In this document: one piece after another, positions 21,576 through 30,935 of the stretch
Position numbering within the stretch: the first letter of the stretch is position 1
How the letters are laid out: every line of letters begins with the position of its first letter
NCBI RefSeq assembly: GCF_009604405.1
Contig: NZ_WEGK01000002.1
Span: forward strand, 434,001-498,000
Direction of reading: 5' to 3'
DNA length: 64,000 nt
DNA from: Nocardia macrotermitis
GTDB taxonomy: Bacteria > Actinomycetota > Actinomycetes > Mycobacteriales > Mycobacteriaceae
Program-made: the position numbers and the translations under genes
Notes under the pieces: generated by a model
Databases searched by the model: none
What the model saw: only the letters and a program-made list of their open reading frames with translations
Told to the model about the DNA's origin: nothing

Positions 21576-22208
21576 ATGTCACAGGAGACGAATGCGGGCA
21601 GGATGTACGCCGGGCAGCCCGTAGAAGACCGGCAGCGACAACGACGTGCGCGTTTTCTGGAATCCGGATTGACGGTGTTCGCCAGAGACGGGTACGCGAA
21701 TAGTTCGGTCGGAGCGATCTGCAAAGACGCCGGTCTCTCCTCGCGACAGTTCTACGAGGAGTTCACCGGCCGCGAATCGCTGCTACTCGAGCTCTACGAA
21801 CAGATCGACCGGCAATCACGCGACGCGGTCGCCGCCGCATTGGCCGACCATGCCGAAGAACCGGCCGTCAAGGTGATCGACGCCTGCGTGCGCGCGTATA
21901 TCGAGGCCGTCGGCCGCGATCCGCGCAAGGCCCGCGTGGCATTGGTCGAAGTGGTCGGCGCGGGCCCGAAGGTGGAGAAGTTCCGGCTGGAATTGCGGCG
22001 CACCTGGGGTGCGCTACTGGCCGGCGCCGCCGAAGACGCCGCGCTGCACGGCGAAATCCCCACGGGCGATTACGAGATGCGGATGCTGGCCATCATCGGC
22101 GCGGTCAACTACGTCGTCGACGCGTGGAGCGGCACCGACCCCCGGCCCAGCCTGGACGACATCATTCGGGTGTTACGCAGGATCATCATCGGCGCGGTGG
22201 GCGCTTGA
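21576..22208 (+). CDS. TetR-family transcriptional regulator
   Basis: The 210-residue protein has a TetR N-terminal helix-turn-helix (RRARFLESGLTVFARDGYAN...VGAICKDAGLSSRQFYEEF, residues about 22-65) and a helical C-terminal ligand domain with a TetR_C motif near DPRKARVALVEVVGAGP. It is not KstR by sequence. Its ligand is unknown; neighbours are the steroid operon and a TrkA-like gene. ATG 21576 is chosen because the upstream in-frame ATG at 21537 lies in the terminator loop. Confidence 0.85.
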   Translation: MSQETNAGRMYAGQPVEDRQRQRRARFLESGLTVFARDGYANSSVGAICKDAGLSSRQFYEEFTGRESLLLELYEQIDRQSRDAVAAALADHAEEPAVKVIDACVRAYIEAVGRDPRKARVALVEVVGAGPKVEKFRLELRRTWGALLAGAAEDAALHGEIPTGDYEMRMLAIIGAVNYVVDAWSGTDPRPSLDDIIRVLRRIIIGAVGA

Positions 22209-22216
22209 GCTGTAGC

Positions 22217-22247
22217 TCGCGGCCCCCTGAGACGCACCGGGCCGCGA
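22217..22247 (+). terminator. Hairpin after the TetR gene
   Basis: tcgcggccc and gggccgcga form a perfect 9-bp stem with a 13-nt loop, starting 8 bp after the stop. No T-tract is present. Confidence 0.5.
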
Positions 22248-22473
22248 ACATTGCTTCCGGTGTTCGACGGCGCTGGGTGGAAGTGGTTGTGTCGCTGTGG
22301 GATTGGGCGAAGTGAAGGCCTGCTTGCTTATCGGGTCGCGAGCTCGGCAGAAGCGGTGCGGGGTTGTCTCCGTGTGTGAATCGGTGTTGTAGCACGGTGT
22401 CGGCGGAGTCGATTGCGGCCGGTTGGATCATGGAGGTCCGGTGCGGCGGGGTGCGGCCGGTTAGCATCGGGGT

Positions 22474-24147
22474 GTGAGTTCGGGGCAGGAAGGTGCGGTG
22501 GGGCCGGGATTTGTTGTGTGCGGGGATAATCCGCTCGTGTATCAGTTGGCGTTGCAGCTGGTTACGCGGTTTTCCCGGGCCACGGTGACGGTGGTGGTGC
22601 CGAATCTGGAGGGGAGTTACGTTCCGCAGTTGGAGCGGTTGGAGCGGGTTCGGATCCAGTGTGCTTCGCGGATCGATGAGAAGACGTTGCGGGCGGCGGG
22701 GGTGGCGGAGGCTCGGGCGTTGGCGTTGGTGGATCAGGCCGATGTGGAGAACTTCCACGCGGCGTTGCGGGCCAACGAGCTGAATCCGGAGATCCGGCTG
22801 GTGATCCGAATGTTCAACACCGGGTTGGGGTTTCGGATCCGGACGCTGTTCGCGGACTGTGTGGTGCTGTCCATGTCGCAGATGGCCGCGCCCTCGTTCA
22901 TCGCGGCGGCGGTCAGTGAGAGCGCGGTCGACTATCTGCGGCTCGCGGATCGCGCGCTGTACGTGGGGAATTCGGCCGAGACGCCCGCGGATCGGGTGGT
23001 GTGCGGGCTCGTCGAAGGGGTCGGGTCGGATATCGCGCTGACATCCGTCGTACCCGCGGGCGGACGGGTGCTGGCGTTGTCGGGGCGGGAACCGTATTCC
23101 CCTGGTGCGCGCCGGGTCTGGTTGAACCTGATCCGATATCTGGTGCGGCACGACCTGATTCGGCTGCTGATGGGGATCATCGCGCTGATCGCGCTCGGCT
23201 GCTGCCTGCTGGTCGTGGTCGGAAGTGGTTGGGGTGCAGCAGTTTACGAAACTATGCTGGACGCGGCGGGGTCGGCCGCGCCCGAACCGGAGAAGACCAC
23301 GATGTACAAGGTGGTGCAGCTGGGCATCACCTTCCTGGGCTTGGCGATGACGCCGGTGGTGACCGCGCTGGTGGTGGGCGGGGTGCTGCGGGCGCAACTG
23401 TCCGATGTCGGGGTGCCCGATCCGGCGCGGTTCAGCGATCACGTCATCGTGGCGGGGTTGGGCAATGTCGGCCGCCGGGTCGTGGAACAGCTCCATGACC
23501 TCGGGGTTCGCGTGGTCGGACTGGATCACGACGAGAACGCGCGCGGGGTGGCGCAGGCCCGCGCGCTGGGGATTCCGGTCGTGATCGGGCAGGCCACCTG
23601 GGACGATACGTTGCGCGCGGCCGGTGTCGCACGCGCGCAGGCGCTGGTGGTGGCGACCAGCAGTGACGCGGTGAATCTCGAGGCCGCCATGCTCGGTCAG
23701 TCCTATCGCGACGATCTGCGCGTGGTACTGCGCCTGTCCGACGACGACCTCGCCGACCGGGTGCAGCGCAGTCTGCGTAAAGCCGTGGTGCGCAGCGTCT
23801 TCCAGCTCGCCGCCGACGGTTTCGCCGCGGCGATGAGCGAACGCCGGGTGATCGCGACGCTCTCGGTCGGCGCGGCCACCCTGATGGTCGCCGAACTTCC
23901 GGTGCAACCGGGTTCGGACCTGGTCGGCAAGCCGCTCGACACCGCCGACCTGCCCGAACACACCCGCGTCATCGCCATGCAGCGCAGCGGCGGCGCGGGC
24001 CTGGAATGGCAGCCCGCCCCGGATACCGAACTCGCCGAAGGCAATCAGATCGTCGTCGTGACCACCCGCACCGGCCTCGGAGAACTGTTGCAGCGCAGCG
24101 AGGGCGCGGAAGGCGATCCGGCCGAACCGGATTCCGTCAGCGCCTGA
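22474..24147 (+). CDS. TrkA-N/RCK domain potassium-channel-like protein
   Basis: The 557-residue protein begins with a Rossmann-like RCK segment (GPGFVVCGDNPLVYQLALQL). It then has two hydrophobic helices around residues 225-250 (LLMGIIALIALGCCLLVVVG) and 285-310 (LGITFLGLAMTPVVTALVVG), and a second TrkA-N domain with HVIVAGLGNVGRRVVEQLHD and a TrkA-C tail. Such proteins gate or regulate K+ channels and transporters in response to NAD(H) or nucleotides. GTG 22474 is the likely start. It stands alone. Confidence 0.8.
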   Translation: MSSGQEGAVGPGFVVCGDNPLVYQLALQLVTRFSRATVTVVVPNLEGSYVPQLERLERVRIQCASRIDEKTLRAAGVAEARALALVDQADVENFHAALRANELNPEIRLVIRMFNTGLGFRIRTLFADCVVLSMSQMAAPSFIAAAVSESAVDYLRLADRALYVGNSAETPADRVVCGLVEGVGSDIALTSVVPAGGRVLALSGREPYSPGARRVWLNLIRYLVRHDLIRLLMGIIALIALGCCLLVVVGSGWGAAVYETMLDAAGSAAPEPEKTTMYKVVQLGITFLGLAMTPVVTALVVGGVLRAQLSDVGVPDPARFSDHVIVAGLGNVGRRVVEQLHDLGVRVVGLDHDENARGVAQARALGIPVVIGQATWDDTLRAAGVARAQALVVATSSDAVNLEAAMLGQSYRDDLRVVLRLSDDDLADRVQRSLRKAVVRSVFQLAADGFAAAMSERRVIATLSVGAATLMVAELPVQPGSDLVGKPLDTADLPEHTRVIAMQRSGGAGLEWQPAPDTELAEGNQIVVVTTRTGLGELLQRSEGAEGDPAEPDSVSA

Positions 24148-24428
24148 ATCGGTCGGCGCCTCGCGGAGCGTGGCCGGACGCGGTGAATGTCTGCCGCATC
24201 GGCGGGCACCGAGCGCGCGGCTCCGGGGCTGGATGCACTCAGTACCTGGCTGGGCTTTGCCTGGGCCGGATCGGGTAGCGTGCCGGATTCGATCGGATAC
24301 CGAAATATCATGGGAAGCAGGGCAGTACGCGCGCATCCGTTCGCGTGGGCGGCTGCCGGGCGGACGGTCGGCTCGCGGGATCGGGTGAGGATCGCGAAAG
24401 TAGCTGTCGGGCGCGGTAGCGTGCCCTG

Positions 24429-25289
24429 ATGGAGACTGTTCCGATTCAGGTGCCCGATGGTAGTACCGTGCCGGTGCGGTTGATCGCGGCGCGGGGCGAG
24501 CATCGGCATCCGATCACGCCGGATGCGCCGCGGGCGGTGGTGGTGATCATTCCCGGGCTCGGGGTGCCGGGGATCTTCTACAGCGATTTCGCGAAGGAAC
24601 TGGCCGGTCGCGGGGTGGATGTGGCGATCGGGGAGTTGCGCGGGAACGGGGATTCGCGGCCGAAGCCGGATGCGGACAGTACGTACGGGTACCACGAACT
24701 CGTATCGGTGGATTTTCCGGCGATCTTCGAGGTGGTGCGGGACCGGTTTCCGGACAGTACGCCGATTCTGTTGGGGCACAGCATGGGTGGGCAACTCGGG
24801 GTGATGTACGCGGCGCGGATCCGGGGCCGGCTCGGCGGGTTGATCCTGATCGCTTCCGGCACACCGTATTTCCGTGGTTACAGCGGTATCTTCCGATCCG
24901 GAATGCTGCTGGGCCCGGCCGCGATCTCGCTGACGGCCAACCTCGCGGGCTTCTGGCCCGGCGACCGCATCACCGCCGGTGGGTTCGGCCGCCAATCCAA
25001 GGTACTGATCTCCGACTGGGCGCGGCTGGCCCGCACCGGGCGATTCGTGCCCGTCGGCGCGGATATCGACTACGAGGAACGCATCGCGCGGCTGAAACTG
25101 CCGGTGTTGTCGATCACCGTCGAGGGGGACGACCTGAGCCCGCGCGGTTCGGCGGGGCATCTGCTGGAGAAACTGCCCAACGCCTCGGTGAGCACGTGGC
25201 ACGAGCCGAAACCGTTGGGGCACAACGGATGGATCACCGATCCGCGCAGCACTGTCGACAGAATCGAGACCTGGCTGCGGGAGCGGTGA
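24429..25289 (+). CDS. Alpha/beta-fold hydrolase (serine)
   Basis: The 286-residue protein has VVVIIPGLGVPGIFYSDFAK (oxyanion region), the nucleophile elbow GHSMGGQLG and a C-terminal His in PLGHNGWITDP. The acid is probably the Asp in TVEGDDLSPRG. The family covers lipases, esterases and acylglycerol hydrolases; no signal peptide is seen, so it is cytosolic. Its stop lies 20 bp before the tandem repeat array derived from the convergent peptidase gene. Confidence 0.82.
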   Translation: METVPIQVPDGSTVPVRLIAARGEHRHPITPDAPRAVVVIIPGLGVPGIFYSDFAKELAGRGVDVAIGELRGNGDSRPKPDADSTYGYHELVSVDFPAIFEVVRDRFPDSTPILLGHSMGGQLGVMYAARIRGRLGGLILIASGTPYFRGYSGIFRSGMLLGPAAISLTANLAGFWPGDRITAGGFGRQSKVLISDWARLARTGRFVPVGADIDYEERIARLKLPVLSITVEGDDLSPRGSAGHLLEKLPNASVSTWHEPKPLGHNGWITDPRSTVDRIETWLRER

Positions 25290-25307
25290 TGCGCGCGGAG
25301 CGTCAGG

Positions 25308-25515
25308 AGTCCATGAGGGTCTGGGTGAAGAACTCGTGGATCAGCGCCCGTCCGGCGCAGTGCCATTTGCTTGTTCGTCCATGAGGGTCTGGGTGAAGAA
25401 CTCGTGGATCAGCGCCCGTCCGGCGCAGTGCCATTTGCTTGTTCGTCCATGAGGGTCTGGGTGAAGAACTCGTGGATCAGCGCCCGTCCGGCGCAGTGCC
25501 ATCTGCTTGTTCGTC
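25308..25515 (-). repeat. Three tandem 68-bp copies of the 3' end of the prolyl oligopeptidase gene
   Basis: Units begin at 25311, 25379 and 25447 (period exactly 68 bp); the peptidase coding end at 25515 is the diverged fourth. Each carries ccatgagggtctgggtgaag and atcagcgcccgtccggcgca. The unit is 68 bp (2 mod 3), so each copy shifts frame. The peptidase stop (25477-25479) is formed inside the first added unit. Confidence 0.97.
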
Positions 25516-27558
25516 CATGAGCGTCTGGGTGAAGAACTCGTAGATCAACGCCGCCTGGAACGCCATCTGCTTGTTGTCGGCCGCGCCGCCGTGACCGCCC
25601 TCGATGTTCTCGTGGTACCAGACGGTGTGGCCCTGTTCCTCCAGCAGCGCGGCCATCTTGCGGGCGTGACCGGGGTGCACGCGGTCGTCGCGGGTGGAGG
25701 TGGTGAGCAGGATCGGCGGATATGGGCGATCGGGGTCGGTGTGCTGGTAGGGGGAGTATTTGCCGAGGTACTCCCACTCCTGCGGCTTGTCCGGATCGCC
25801 GTATTCTGCGACCCAGGAGGCTCCGGCGAGCAGCAGGTGGTAGCGCCGCATATCCAGCAGCGGCACCTGGCAGACGATCGCGCCGAACAGTTCCGGATAC
25901 CGGGTGAGCATGACGCCCATCAACAGCCCGCCGTTGCTGCCACCCACCGCACCCAGCTGCGGGGCGGTCGTAATACCGCGCGCCACAAGGTCTTTCGCGA
26001 TCGAGGAGAAATCCTCGTAGACCAGGTGCCGACCCTCCTTGACCGCCTGGGTGTGCCAACTCGGCCCGTATTCGCCGCCGCCGCGGATATTCGTCATCAC
26101 CCAGGTGCCGCCGCGTTCGAGCCAGCCCATTCCGGAGGCCGCGTTGTAGCCCGGCGTGCGGGAGATCTCGAAGCCGCCGTAACCGGACATCACCGTCGGC
26201 CCGGCCTGCCCACGCCGGTCGCGATGCCGAATCACGAAGTAGGGCACCATCGTTCCGTCGTCGGACCGCGCGAAGAACTGTTCGGTTTCGATGCCCTCGG
26301 CCTCGAAGAAGCCGGGTTCCTGTTTGAGCAGCGTGGTCGCGCCGCCCACCGAACCGGACAGCAGGGTGGCGGGTGTGGTGAAACCGCTGGAGGTGAGCAT
26401 GAATTCGTCGCCGCCGTCGAGCGGGTCGAGGTTCATGACGTTGGTGGTGGCCATCGGCGGGACGTCGGCGAGGGTTTCGCGGGTCCAGCCGTCCTGCGAC
26501 GGGGTCAGCACGTAGAGCCTGGTCTGCACATCCTCGAGGGTGATCAGCAGCAGATGGTGTTCGGTCCAGCCGTAGCCGTGCAGTGCGGTGTGCTCGTCGG
26601 GGGTGAAGAGGGTGTCGAAATTCCTTGCGCCGTCCAGGAATTCGTTCAGGTCGATGATGATCAGCGCGCCCGCCGGATGGGTCTGTCCGCCCACCTCCCA
26701 TGGCGTCTTCAGGCGCAGCAGCAGCCAGTCGCGGTGCCAGGAGACCGATGCGTCGGTGGGGGTGTCCAGGCGGCGCAGGGTGCCGTCGTCCTCGATCAGG
26801 TAGGAGATCTCGTTGTAGAAATCCGTTGCGCGAGAGACGAAATGGCGTTCATAGCCGGGGGTGCGGTCGTATCCGGCGGATACCGTGACGTCGCTCGCCG
26901 CACCTTCCAGGATGGTCTGCGCGTCGTCCAACGGGGTGCCGCGCCGCCAGCGCTTGGCGATCCGCGGATATCCGGAATCGGTCAGCGAATCGGGGCCGAA
27001 ATCCGTTCCGACATAGACCGAATCGGCATCGATCCAGCTCAACTGCGATTTCGCCTCGGGCAGCTGGAAACCGCCGTCCTCGGGCGCCCGAAACTGCTTG
27101 GTGCGCATATCGAATTCGCGTATCACCTTGGCATCCGCGCCGCCCCGGGACAGGCTGATCAACGCGAGGGACTGGCTCGGGCGCAGCACCGCCGCGCCGC
27201 CCCACACCCAGTTCTCCTCCTCGGCCGCGGCCAGCGCGTCCAGATCGATCAGCACCTCCCAATCCGGTGTGGGCGTGGCGTATTCGGCGAAGGTGGTGCG
27301 CCGCCACAGGCCCTTGGGATGTTCGGCGTCGCGCCAGAAGTTGTAGAGCCACTGCGCGCGCCGGGTCGGGTACGGGATGCGGGTGTCGGTGTCCAGCATG
27401 TCCAGGATGCGATGTTCGAGCTCGTTGAACCGGTCCGTGGTGGCGAACCGCTCGACGACCACGTCGTTGTGCGCGCGGGCGAAATCCAGTGCCCGGTCGC
27501 CGGTGACCTCCTCGAGCCAGAGGTAAGGATCGGTCTGCTGCTCCTGCGCGCCACTCAT
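25477..27558 (-). CDS. Prolyl oligopeptidase family serine peptidase (S9)
   Basis: The 693-residue cytosolic peptidase opens with the prolyl-oligopeptidase beta-propeller (DPYLWLEEVTGDRALDFARA). It ends with an alpha/beta hydrolase domain bearing GVVGGSNGGLLMG-type nucleophile sequence (GAVGGSNGGLLMGVML), the catalytic Asp in TSTRDDRVHPGHARK and His in IEGGHGGAADN. It cleaves after proline in short peptides. The last residues, DEQADGTAPDGR, come from a tandem duplication, and the stop is created by the frame of the next repeat unit. It is divergent from lpd. An ATG three codons upstream (27567) is an alternative start. Confidence 0.9.
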   Translation of the reverse strand: MSGAQEQQTDPYLWLEEVTGDRALDFARAHNDVVVERFATTDRFNELEHRILDMLDTDTRIPYPTRRAQWLYNFWRDAEHPKGLWRRTTFAEYATPTPDWEVLIDLDALAAAEEENWVWGGAAVLRPSQSLALISLSRGGADAKVIREFDMRTKQFRAPEDGGFQLPEAKSQLSWIDADSVYVGTDFGPDSLTDSGYPRIAKRWRRGTPLDDAQTILEGAASDVTVSAGYDRTPGYERHFVSRATDFYNEISYLIEDDGTLRRLDTPTDASVSWHRDWLLLRLKTPWEVGGQTHPAGALIIIDLNEFLDGARNFDTLFTPDEHTALHGYGWTEHHLLLITLEDVQTRLYVLTPSQDGWTRETLADVPPMATTNVMNLDPLDGGDEFMLTSSGFTTPATLLSGSVGGATTLLKQEPGFFEAEGIETEQFFARSDDGTMVPYFVIRHRDRRGQAGPTVMSGYGGFEISRTPGYNAASGMGWLERGGTWVMTNIRGGGEYGPSWHTQAVKEGRHLVYEDFSSIAKDLVARGITTAPQLGAVGGSNGGLLMGVMLTRYPELFGAIVCQVPLLDMRRYHLLLAGASWVAEYGDPDKPQEWEYLGKYSPYQHTDPDRPYPPILLTTSTRDDRVHPGHARKMAALLEEQGHTVWYHENIEGGHGGAADNKQMAFQAALIYEFFTQTLMDEQADGTAPDGR

Positions 27559-27660
27559 GATTGACATTCTTACCGAGGATCGCGGCGCTCGCGGCCAACG
27601 GAGGTCGCGGTCGGGCCACCCACGGCTGCGAGATCGCACGTCGTGACTAGACTCGTCGCC

Positions 27661-29064
27661 GTGACTTCCCACTACGATGTCGTCGTTCTCGGCGCCGGGC
27701 CCGGCGGTTACGTCGCCGCGATCCGCGCCGCACAGCTCGGATTGCGAACAGCGATCGTCGAGCAGAAATACTGGGGTGGGGTGTGCCTGAACGTCGGGTG
27801 CATTCCGTCCAAGGCCCTGCTGCGCAATGCGGAGCTCGCGCATGTCTTCACCAAGGAAGCCAAGACGTTCGGGATCTCGGGGGAGGCGAGCTTCGACTTC
27901 GGCGCGGCGTTCGACCGCAGCCGCAAGGTCGCCGACGGGCGCGTCAAGGGCGTGCACTTCCTGATGAAGAAGAACAAGATCGATGAGTACGACGGGGCCG
28001 GTACGTTCACCGACGCCCACACGCTCTCGGTCGCGCTGAGCAAGGGCGGCAGCGAGACGATCACGTTCGACAACGCGATCATCGCCACCGGCACCGCCAC
28101 CAAACTGCTGCCGGGCACGTCGCTGTCGAAGAACGTGGTCACCTACGAGGAGCAGATCCTCACCCGCGACCTGCCGGGGTCGATCCTGATCGTCGGCGCG
28201 GGCGCGATCGGCATGGAGTTCGCCTATGTTCTGAAGAACTACGGCGTCGACGTGCGGATCGTGGAGTTCCTGGATCGCGCGCTGCCGAACGAGGACGCGG
28301 ACGTCTCCAAGGAGATCACCAAGGCATACAAGAAGCTGGGCGTCACCATCAGCACCGGCGCGTCGGTGCAGTCCATCGAGGACAACGGCTCCAAGGTCTC
28401 GGTGTCGATCAAGGACAACAAGTCCGGTGCGATCGAGACCGTGACGGTCGACAAGGTGTTGCAGGCCGTCGGTTTCGCGCCGCGGGTGCAGGGCTACGGC
28501 CTGGAGAACACCGGCGTGCAGCTCACCGATCGCGGCGCCATCGCGATCGACGACTACATGCGCACCAACGTCCCGCACATCTACGCAATCGGTGATGTGA
28601 CCGCGAAGTTGCAGCTCGCGCACGTCGCCGAGGCGCAGGGCGTGGTCGCGGCCGAGACCATCGGCGGTGCGGAGACCCTCACGCTGGGCGACTACCGGAT
28701 GATGCCGCGCGCGACGTTCTGTCAGCCGCAGGTCGCCAGTTTCGGCCTCACCGAGGAGCAGGCGCGCGCCGAGGGCTACGACGTCAAGGTCGCGAACTTC
28801 CCGTTCACCGCGAACGGCAAGGCACACGGCCTGGGCGACCCGACCGGTTTCGTCAAGCTGATCGCCGACGCCAAGTACGGCGAACTGCTCGGCGGCCACC
28901 TGATCGGCCCCGACGTCTCCGAACTGCTGCCCGAGCTGACCCTCGCGCAGAAGTGGGACCTGACCGTCAACGAACTGGCCCGCAACGTCCACACCCACCC
29001 GACGTTGAGCGAGGCGCTGCAGGAAGCGATCCACGGCCTCGCGGGCCACATGATCAACTTCTAG
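27661..29064 (+). CDS. lpd: Dihydrolipoyl dehydrogenase
   Basis: The 467-residue flavoprotein has FAD loop [20 protein letters not shown], the redox disulfide in [17 protein letters not shown], the NAD loop [20 protein letters not shown] and the C-terminal catalytic dyad [16 protein letters not shown] (His-Glu). It is the E3 subunit of pyruvate and 2-oxoglutarate dehydrogenase complexes and, in mycobacteria, of peroxynitrite reductase. GTG 27661 gives the family N-terminus ([11 protein letters not shown]). In M. tuberculosis lpdC also lies near ramB and icl1, an arrangement stretched out in this window. Confidence 0.95.
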   Translation: MTSHYDVVVLGAGPGGYVAAIRAAQLGLRTAIVEQKYWGGVCLNVGCIPSKALLRNAELAHVFTKEAKTFGISGEASFDFGAAFDRSRKVADGRVKGVHFLMKKNKIDEYDGAGTFTDAHTLSVALSKGGSETITFDNAIIATGTATKLLPGTSLSKNVVTYEEQILTRDLPGSILIVGAGAIGMEFAYVLKNYGVDVRIVEFLDRALPNEDADVSKEITKAYKKLGVTISTGASVQSIEDNGSKVSVSIKDNKSGAIETVTVDKVLQAVGFAPRVQGYGLENTGVQLTDRGAIAIDDYMRTNVPHIYAIGDVTAKLQLAHVAEAQGVVAAETIGGAETLTLGDYRMMPRATFCQPQVASFGLTEEQARAEGYDVKVANFPFTANGKAHGLGDPTGFVKLIADAKYGELLGGHLIGPDVSELLPELTLAQKWDLTVNELARNVHTHPTLSEALQEAIHGLAGHMINF

Positions 29065-29090
29065 TCTCCGCCCGAACGTTATCGCGAAGC

Positions 29091-29122
29091 TGCCCTTCGG
29101 TTTTCGAACCGGAGGGCATTTT
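29091..29122 (+). terminator. Rho-independent terminator of lpd
   Basis: tgcccttcggtt / aaccggagggca closes a TTCG tetraloop, followed by tttt. One G-T pair occurs in an otherwise perfect 12-bp stem. It starts 26 bp after the lpd stop. Confidence 0.9.
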
Positions 29123-29163
29123 CGTACGCCGCGATCGGCTGCGGCCCAGCGGTATCGGTCCGC

Positions 29164-29355
29164 TCAGTTCCCCGAACCGCCCGAGCCCGGCGGATTGTTG
29201 TTCCGGAACTCCGACCGAATGACCATCCACTGCGTGCTCGACCCCCGTTTCCGGCGCTGCGAGGGCTTGTTGCTCGCGGTGTTGAGCGCGAACAGCAACA
29301 CGAGAATCAGCGCGACGACGAACACGAAGAACAGCACAATCACAACGGTGACCAT
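29164..29355 (-). CDS. Small single-pass membrane protein
   Basis: 63 residues: one N-terminal transmembrane helix (MVTVVIVLFFVFVVALILVL), then a basic segment (SNKPSQRRKRGSSTQW) and a short tail ending in PGSGGSGN. The positive charges after the helix place the C-terminus inside. A small membrane gene (Rv0463) also follows lpdC in M. tuberculosis, but on the other strand, so orthology is doubtful. A copy of the 57-bp direct repeat starts 10 bp upstream of its ATG. Confidence 0.6.
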   Translation of the reverse strand: MVTVVIVLFFVFVVALILVLLFALNTASNKPSQRRKRGSSTQWMVIRSEFRNNNPPGSGGSGN

Positions 29356-29364
29356 CACTTCAGT

Positions 29365-29421
29365 GAAGCAGAATCCGCGGGATCGGTAAACGGTGTTGTG
29401 CCGCTTGTGGATTCGCCGGTG
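29365..29421. repeat. 57-bp direct repeat, left copy
   Basis: gaagcagaatcc(g)cgggatcgg, then taaacggtgttgtgccgctt and gtggattcgccggtg. It is identical to 30270-30326 at 54 of 57 positions. The pair brackets the Uma2 gene at 29553-30212. Confidence 0.93.
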
Positions 29422-29552
29422 CGCGTTGTGGAGGGCGTGCGCGGCGTGTGTCCGGTGTGTCGCCCTGCAAAGGGTGCGGGAACCATTCTGAGCTGGCGTT
29501 TTCCGAGATTTCGGGCTTACCATGGCCCTACTCGGAACCAGGGAGGGATGTT

Positions 29553-30212
29553 ATGAGTGTCATGGCAGTGGTCCATCGCCACAGCGAATTACCCGGCGAG
29601 CCTTACGACTTGTGGATGCGTGATGAACTGACAGGCGTGCTCGACCTGCCGTACGATGGCACGCGGGCCGAGATCATCGGGGGAGAGATCGTCGTGGCAC
29701 CGGGGCCGAAGCTCGCGCACAGCCTCATCGTCAGCGATATTCACGAAGCGATCGCGGTGGCCAGAGCGGCCGATGCAGAATTCCGCTGGTTGTGTGTGCA
29801 GACCCAGGATCTGAATCTCAGCGATATCCACGACGGGTACATCCCCGATCTGTGCGTGATGGACAGGGATATCGCACGCCGAGCCCGCCTCGACGACGTA
29901 CACAAACTGCTGCCGCATCAGGTGGCACTCGCCGTCGAGGTCACCTCACCGTCCACCGCCGCCGAAGACCGCCAACCGGGCAGTCGTCGCGTTCGCCCGA
30001 GCAAGTGGAACGGATACGCGCGAGTCGGCATCGAGTACTACCTGATCGTCGACCGCGACCCGAAAGTAGCTGTCACGACCCTGTTCACCGCCCCGGACCG
30101 CGAATCCGGCCGCTACCGCGAGTCGGTGAACTGGAAGTTCGGCGAGCGGATCGATCTACCGGAGCCGTTCGGCGTCTCGATCCGCACCGACGAGTGGACT
30201 CCATGGGATTGA
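29553..30212 (+). CDS. Uma2 family endonuclease-like protein
   Basis: The 219-residue Uma2 protein keeps AEIIGGEIVVAPGPKLAHS, IPDLCVMDRDIARRARL (metal Asp), VALAVEVTSPSTAAED (Glu) and the Lys/Tyr segment KWNGYARVGIEYYLIVDRD. GGGAGG lies 6 nt before ATG 29553. It is only distantly similar to the Uma2 protein at 2951-3505. Flanking 57-bp direct repeats and a broken peptidase gene at the right end suggest it arrived or moved as a cassette. Confidence 0.85.
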   Translation: MSVMAVVHRHSELPGEPYDLWMRDELTGVLDLPYDGTRAEIIGGEIVVAPGPKLAHSLIVSDIHEAIAVARAADAEFRWLCVQTQDLNLSDIHDGYIPDLCVMDRDIARRARLDDVHKLLPHQVALAVEVTSPSTAAEDRQPGSRRVRPSKWNGYARVGIEYYLIVDRDPKVAVTTLFTAPDRESGRYRESVNWKFGERIDLPEPFGVSIRTDEWTPWD

Positions 30213-30269
30213 CGGCGCTCGCCGAGGTTCGCGAGCTGCCGCAACCGGGCCGATTGTGAGGTGGGTGCG

Positions 30270-30326
30270 GAAGCAGAATCCTCGGGATCGGTAAATGGTG
30301 TTGTGCCGCTTGTGAATTCGCCGGTG
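30270..30326. repeat. 57-bp direct repeat, right copy
   Basis: It differs from 29365-29421 at three positions (g/t, c/t and g/a). Its right edge is exactly where similarity of the adjoining peptidase fragment ends. Confidence 0.93.
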
Positions 30327-30518
30327 GGTGGGCAGGTGTTCGCTCAGCGTGGTCCACATGGTGAGCGCGTCGGCTCCCGGGCCGCCCGGGTTGCCGAACA
30401 GCGCGCCGCGCCGATGCGCCTGGTCGGTCGCCGGAACGCGGCTGACCGTCAGTCGGATCTGTCGGCCGTTCGGGTGCGCGTAGTCCATCGGCACGGACAA
30501 GGTGGCGGCGCTGGGGGA
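30327..30518 (-). pseudogene. N-terminal fragment of a tripeptidyl-aminopeptidase-like alpha/beta hydrolase
   Basis: The minus frame reads VPMDYAHPNGRQIRLTVSRV then PATDQAHRRGALFGNPGGPG and ADALTMWTTLSEHLP, the hallmark start of TAP/prolyl-aminopeptidase hydrolases (VPxDYA...NPGGPG). It is cut off at the direct repeat, and everything after the oxyanion region, including the catalytic Ser, is absent. No signal peptide or start remains upstream, where the HxlR gene begins. Confidence 0.8.
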
Positions 30519-30519
30519 T

Positions 30520-30927
30520 TCACTCGCGGTGGTAGGCGGCCTGGGCGGCGCGGACGGTGTCCATATTGCCTTCCAGGATGTGGATGAGGTCGCGGATCTT
30601 CTCGGCTACCCGGGTGCCGAGGGGGGTGAGGGTGTATTCGACGTGCGGGGGGATGGTGTGGTGGGCCTCGCGGTGGACAAGGCCGTCGCGTTCCAGGGTT
30701 TGCAGGGTTTGGGAGAGCATGCGTTCGCTGACGCCGTCGACGCGGCGGCGCAGGGCGTTGAAGCGGTAGGGGCCCTCCAGGAGGGCGGCCAGGGCCAGGA
30801 TGCCCCAGCGGCTCGCGACGTTCTGGAGGACGGGGCGGGAGGTGCAGTTGCGGGCGAAGACGTCGGGTTCCAGCGAATCCAGCGCGTCGTCGGCGCTGTC
30901 GGTCGGCTGAGGATCCCGCATGGTCAT
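30520..30927 (-). CDS. HxlR-family transcriptional regulator
   Basis: The 135-residue winged-helix protein has the HxlR core: NCTSRPVLQNVASRWGILAL, GPYRFNALRRRVDGVSERML, TLQTLERDGLVHREAHHTIP and HVEYTLTPLGTRVAEKI. A Cys lies in the position used for redox or electrophile sensing (YodB/HypR type). It is divergent from a QorB-like reductase, the same pairing as ytfH-qorB(ytfG) in enterobacteria. ATG 30921 is an alternative start. Confidence 0.86.
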   Translation of the reverse strand: MTMRDPQPTDSADDALDSLEPDVFARNCTSRPVLQNVASRWGILALAALLEGPYRFNALRRRVDGVSERMLSQTLQTLERDGLVHREAHHTIPPHVEYTLTPLGTRVAEKIRDLIHILEGNMDTVRAAQAAYHRE

Positions 30928-30935
30928 GCTCCGAT

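Noticed and set aside
25308..25515. CRISPR-like array
   Set aside because: Three contiguous 68-bp units without spacers, derived from the adjacent gene's 3' end.
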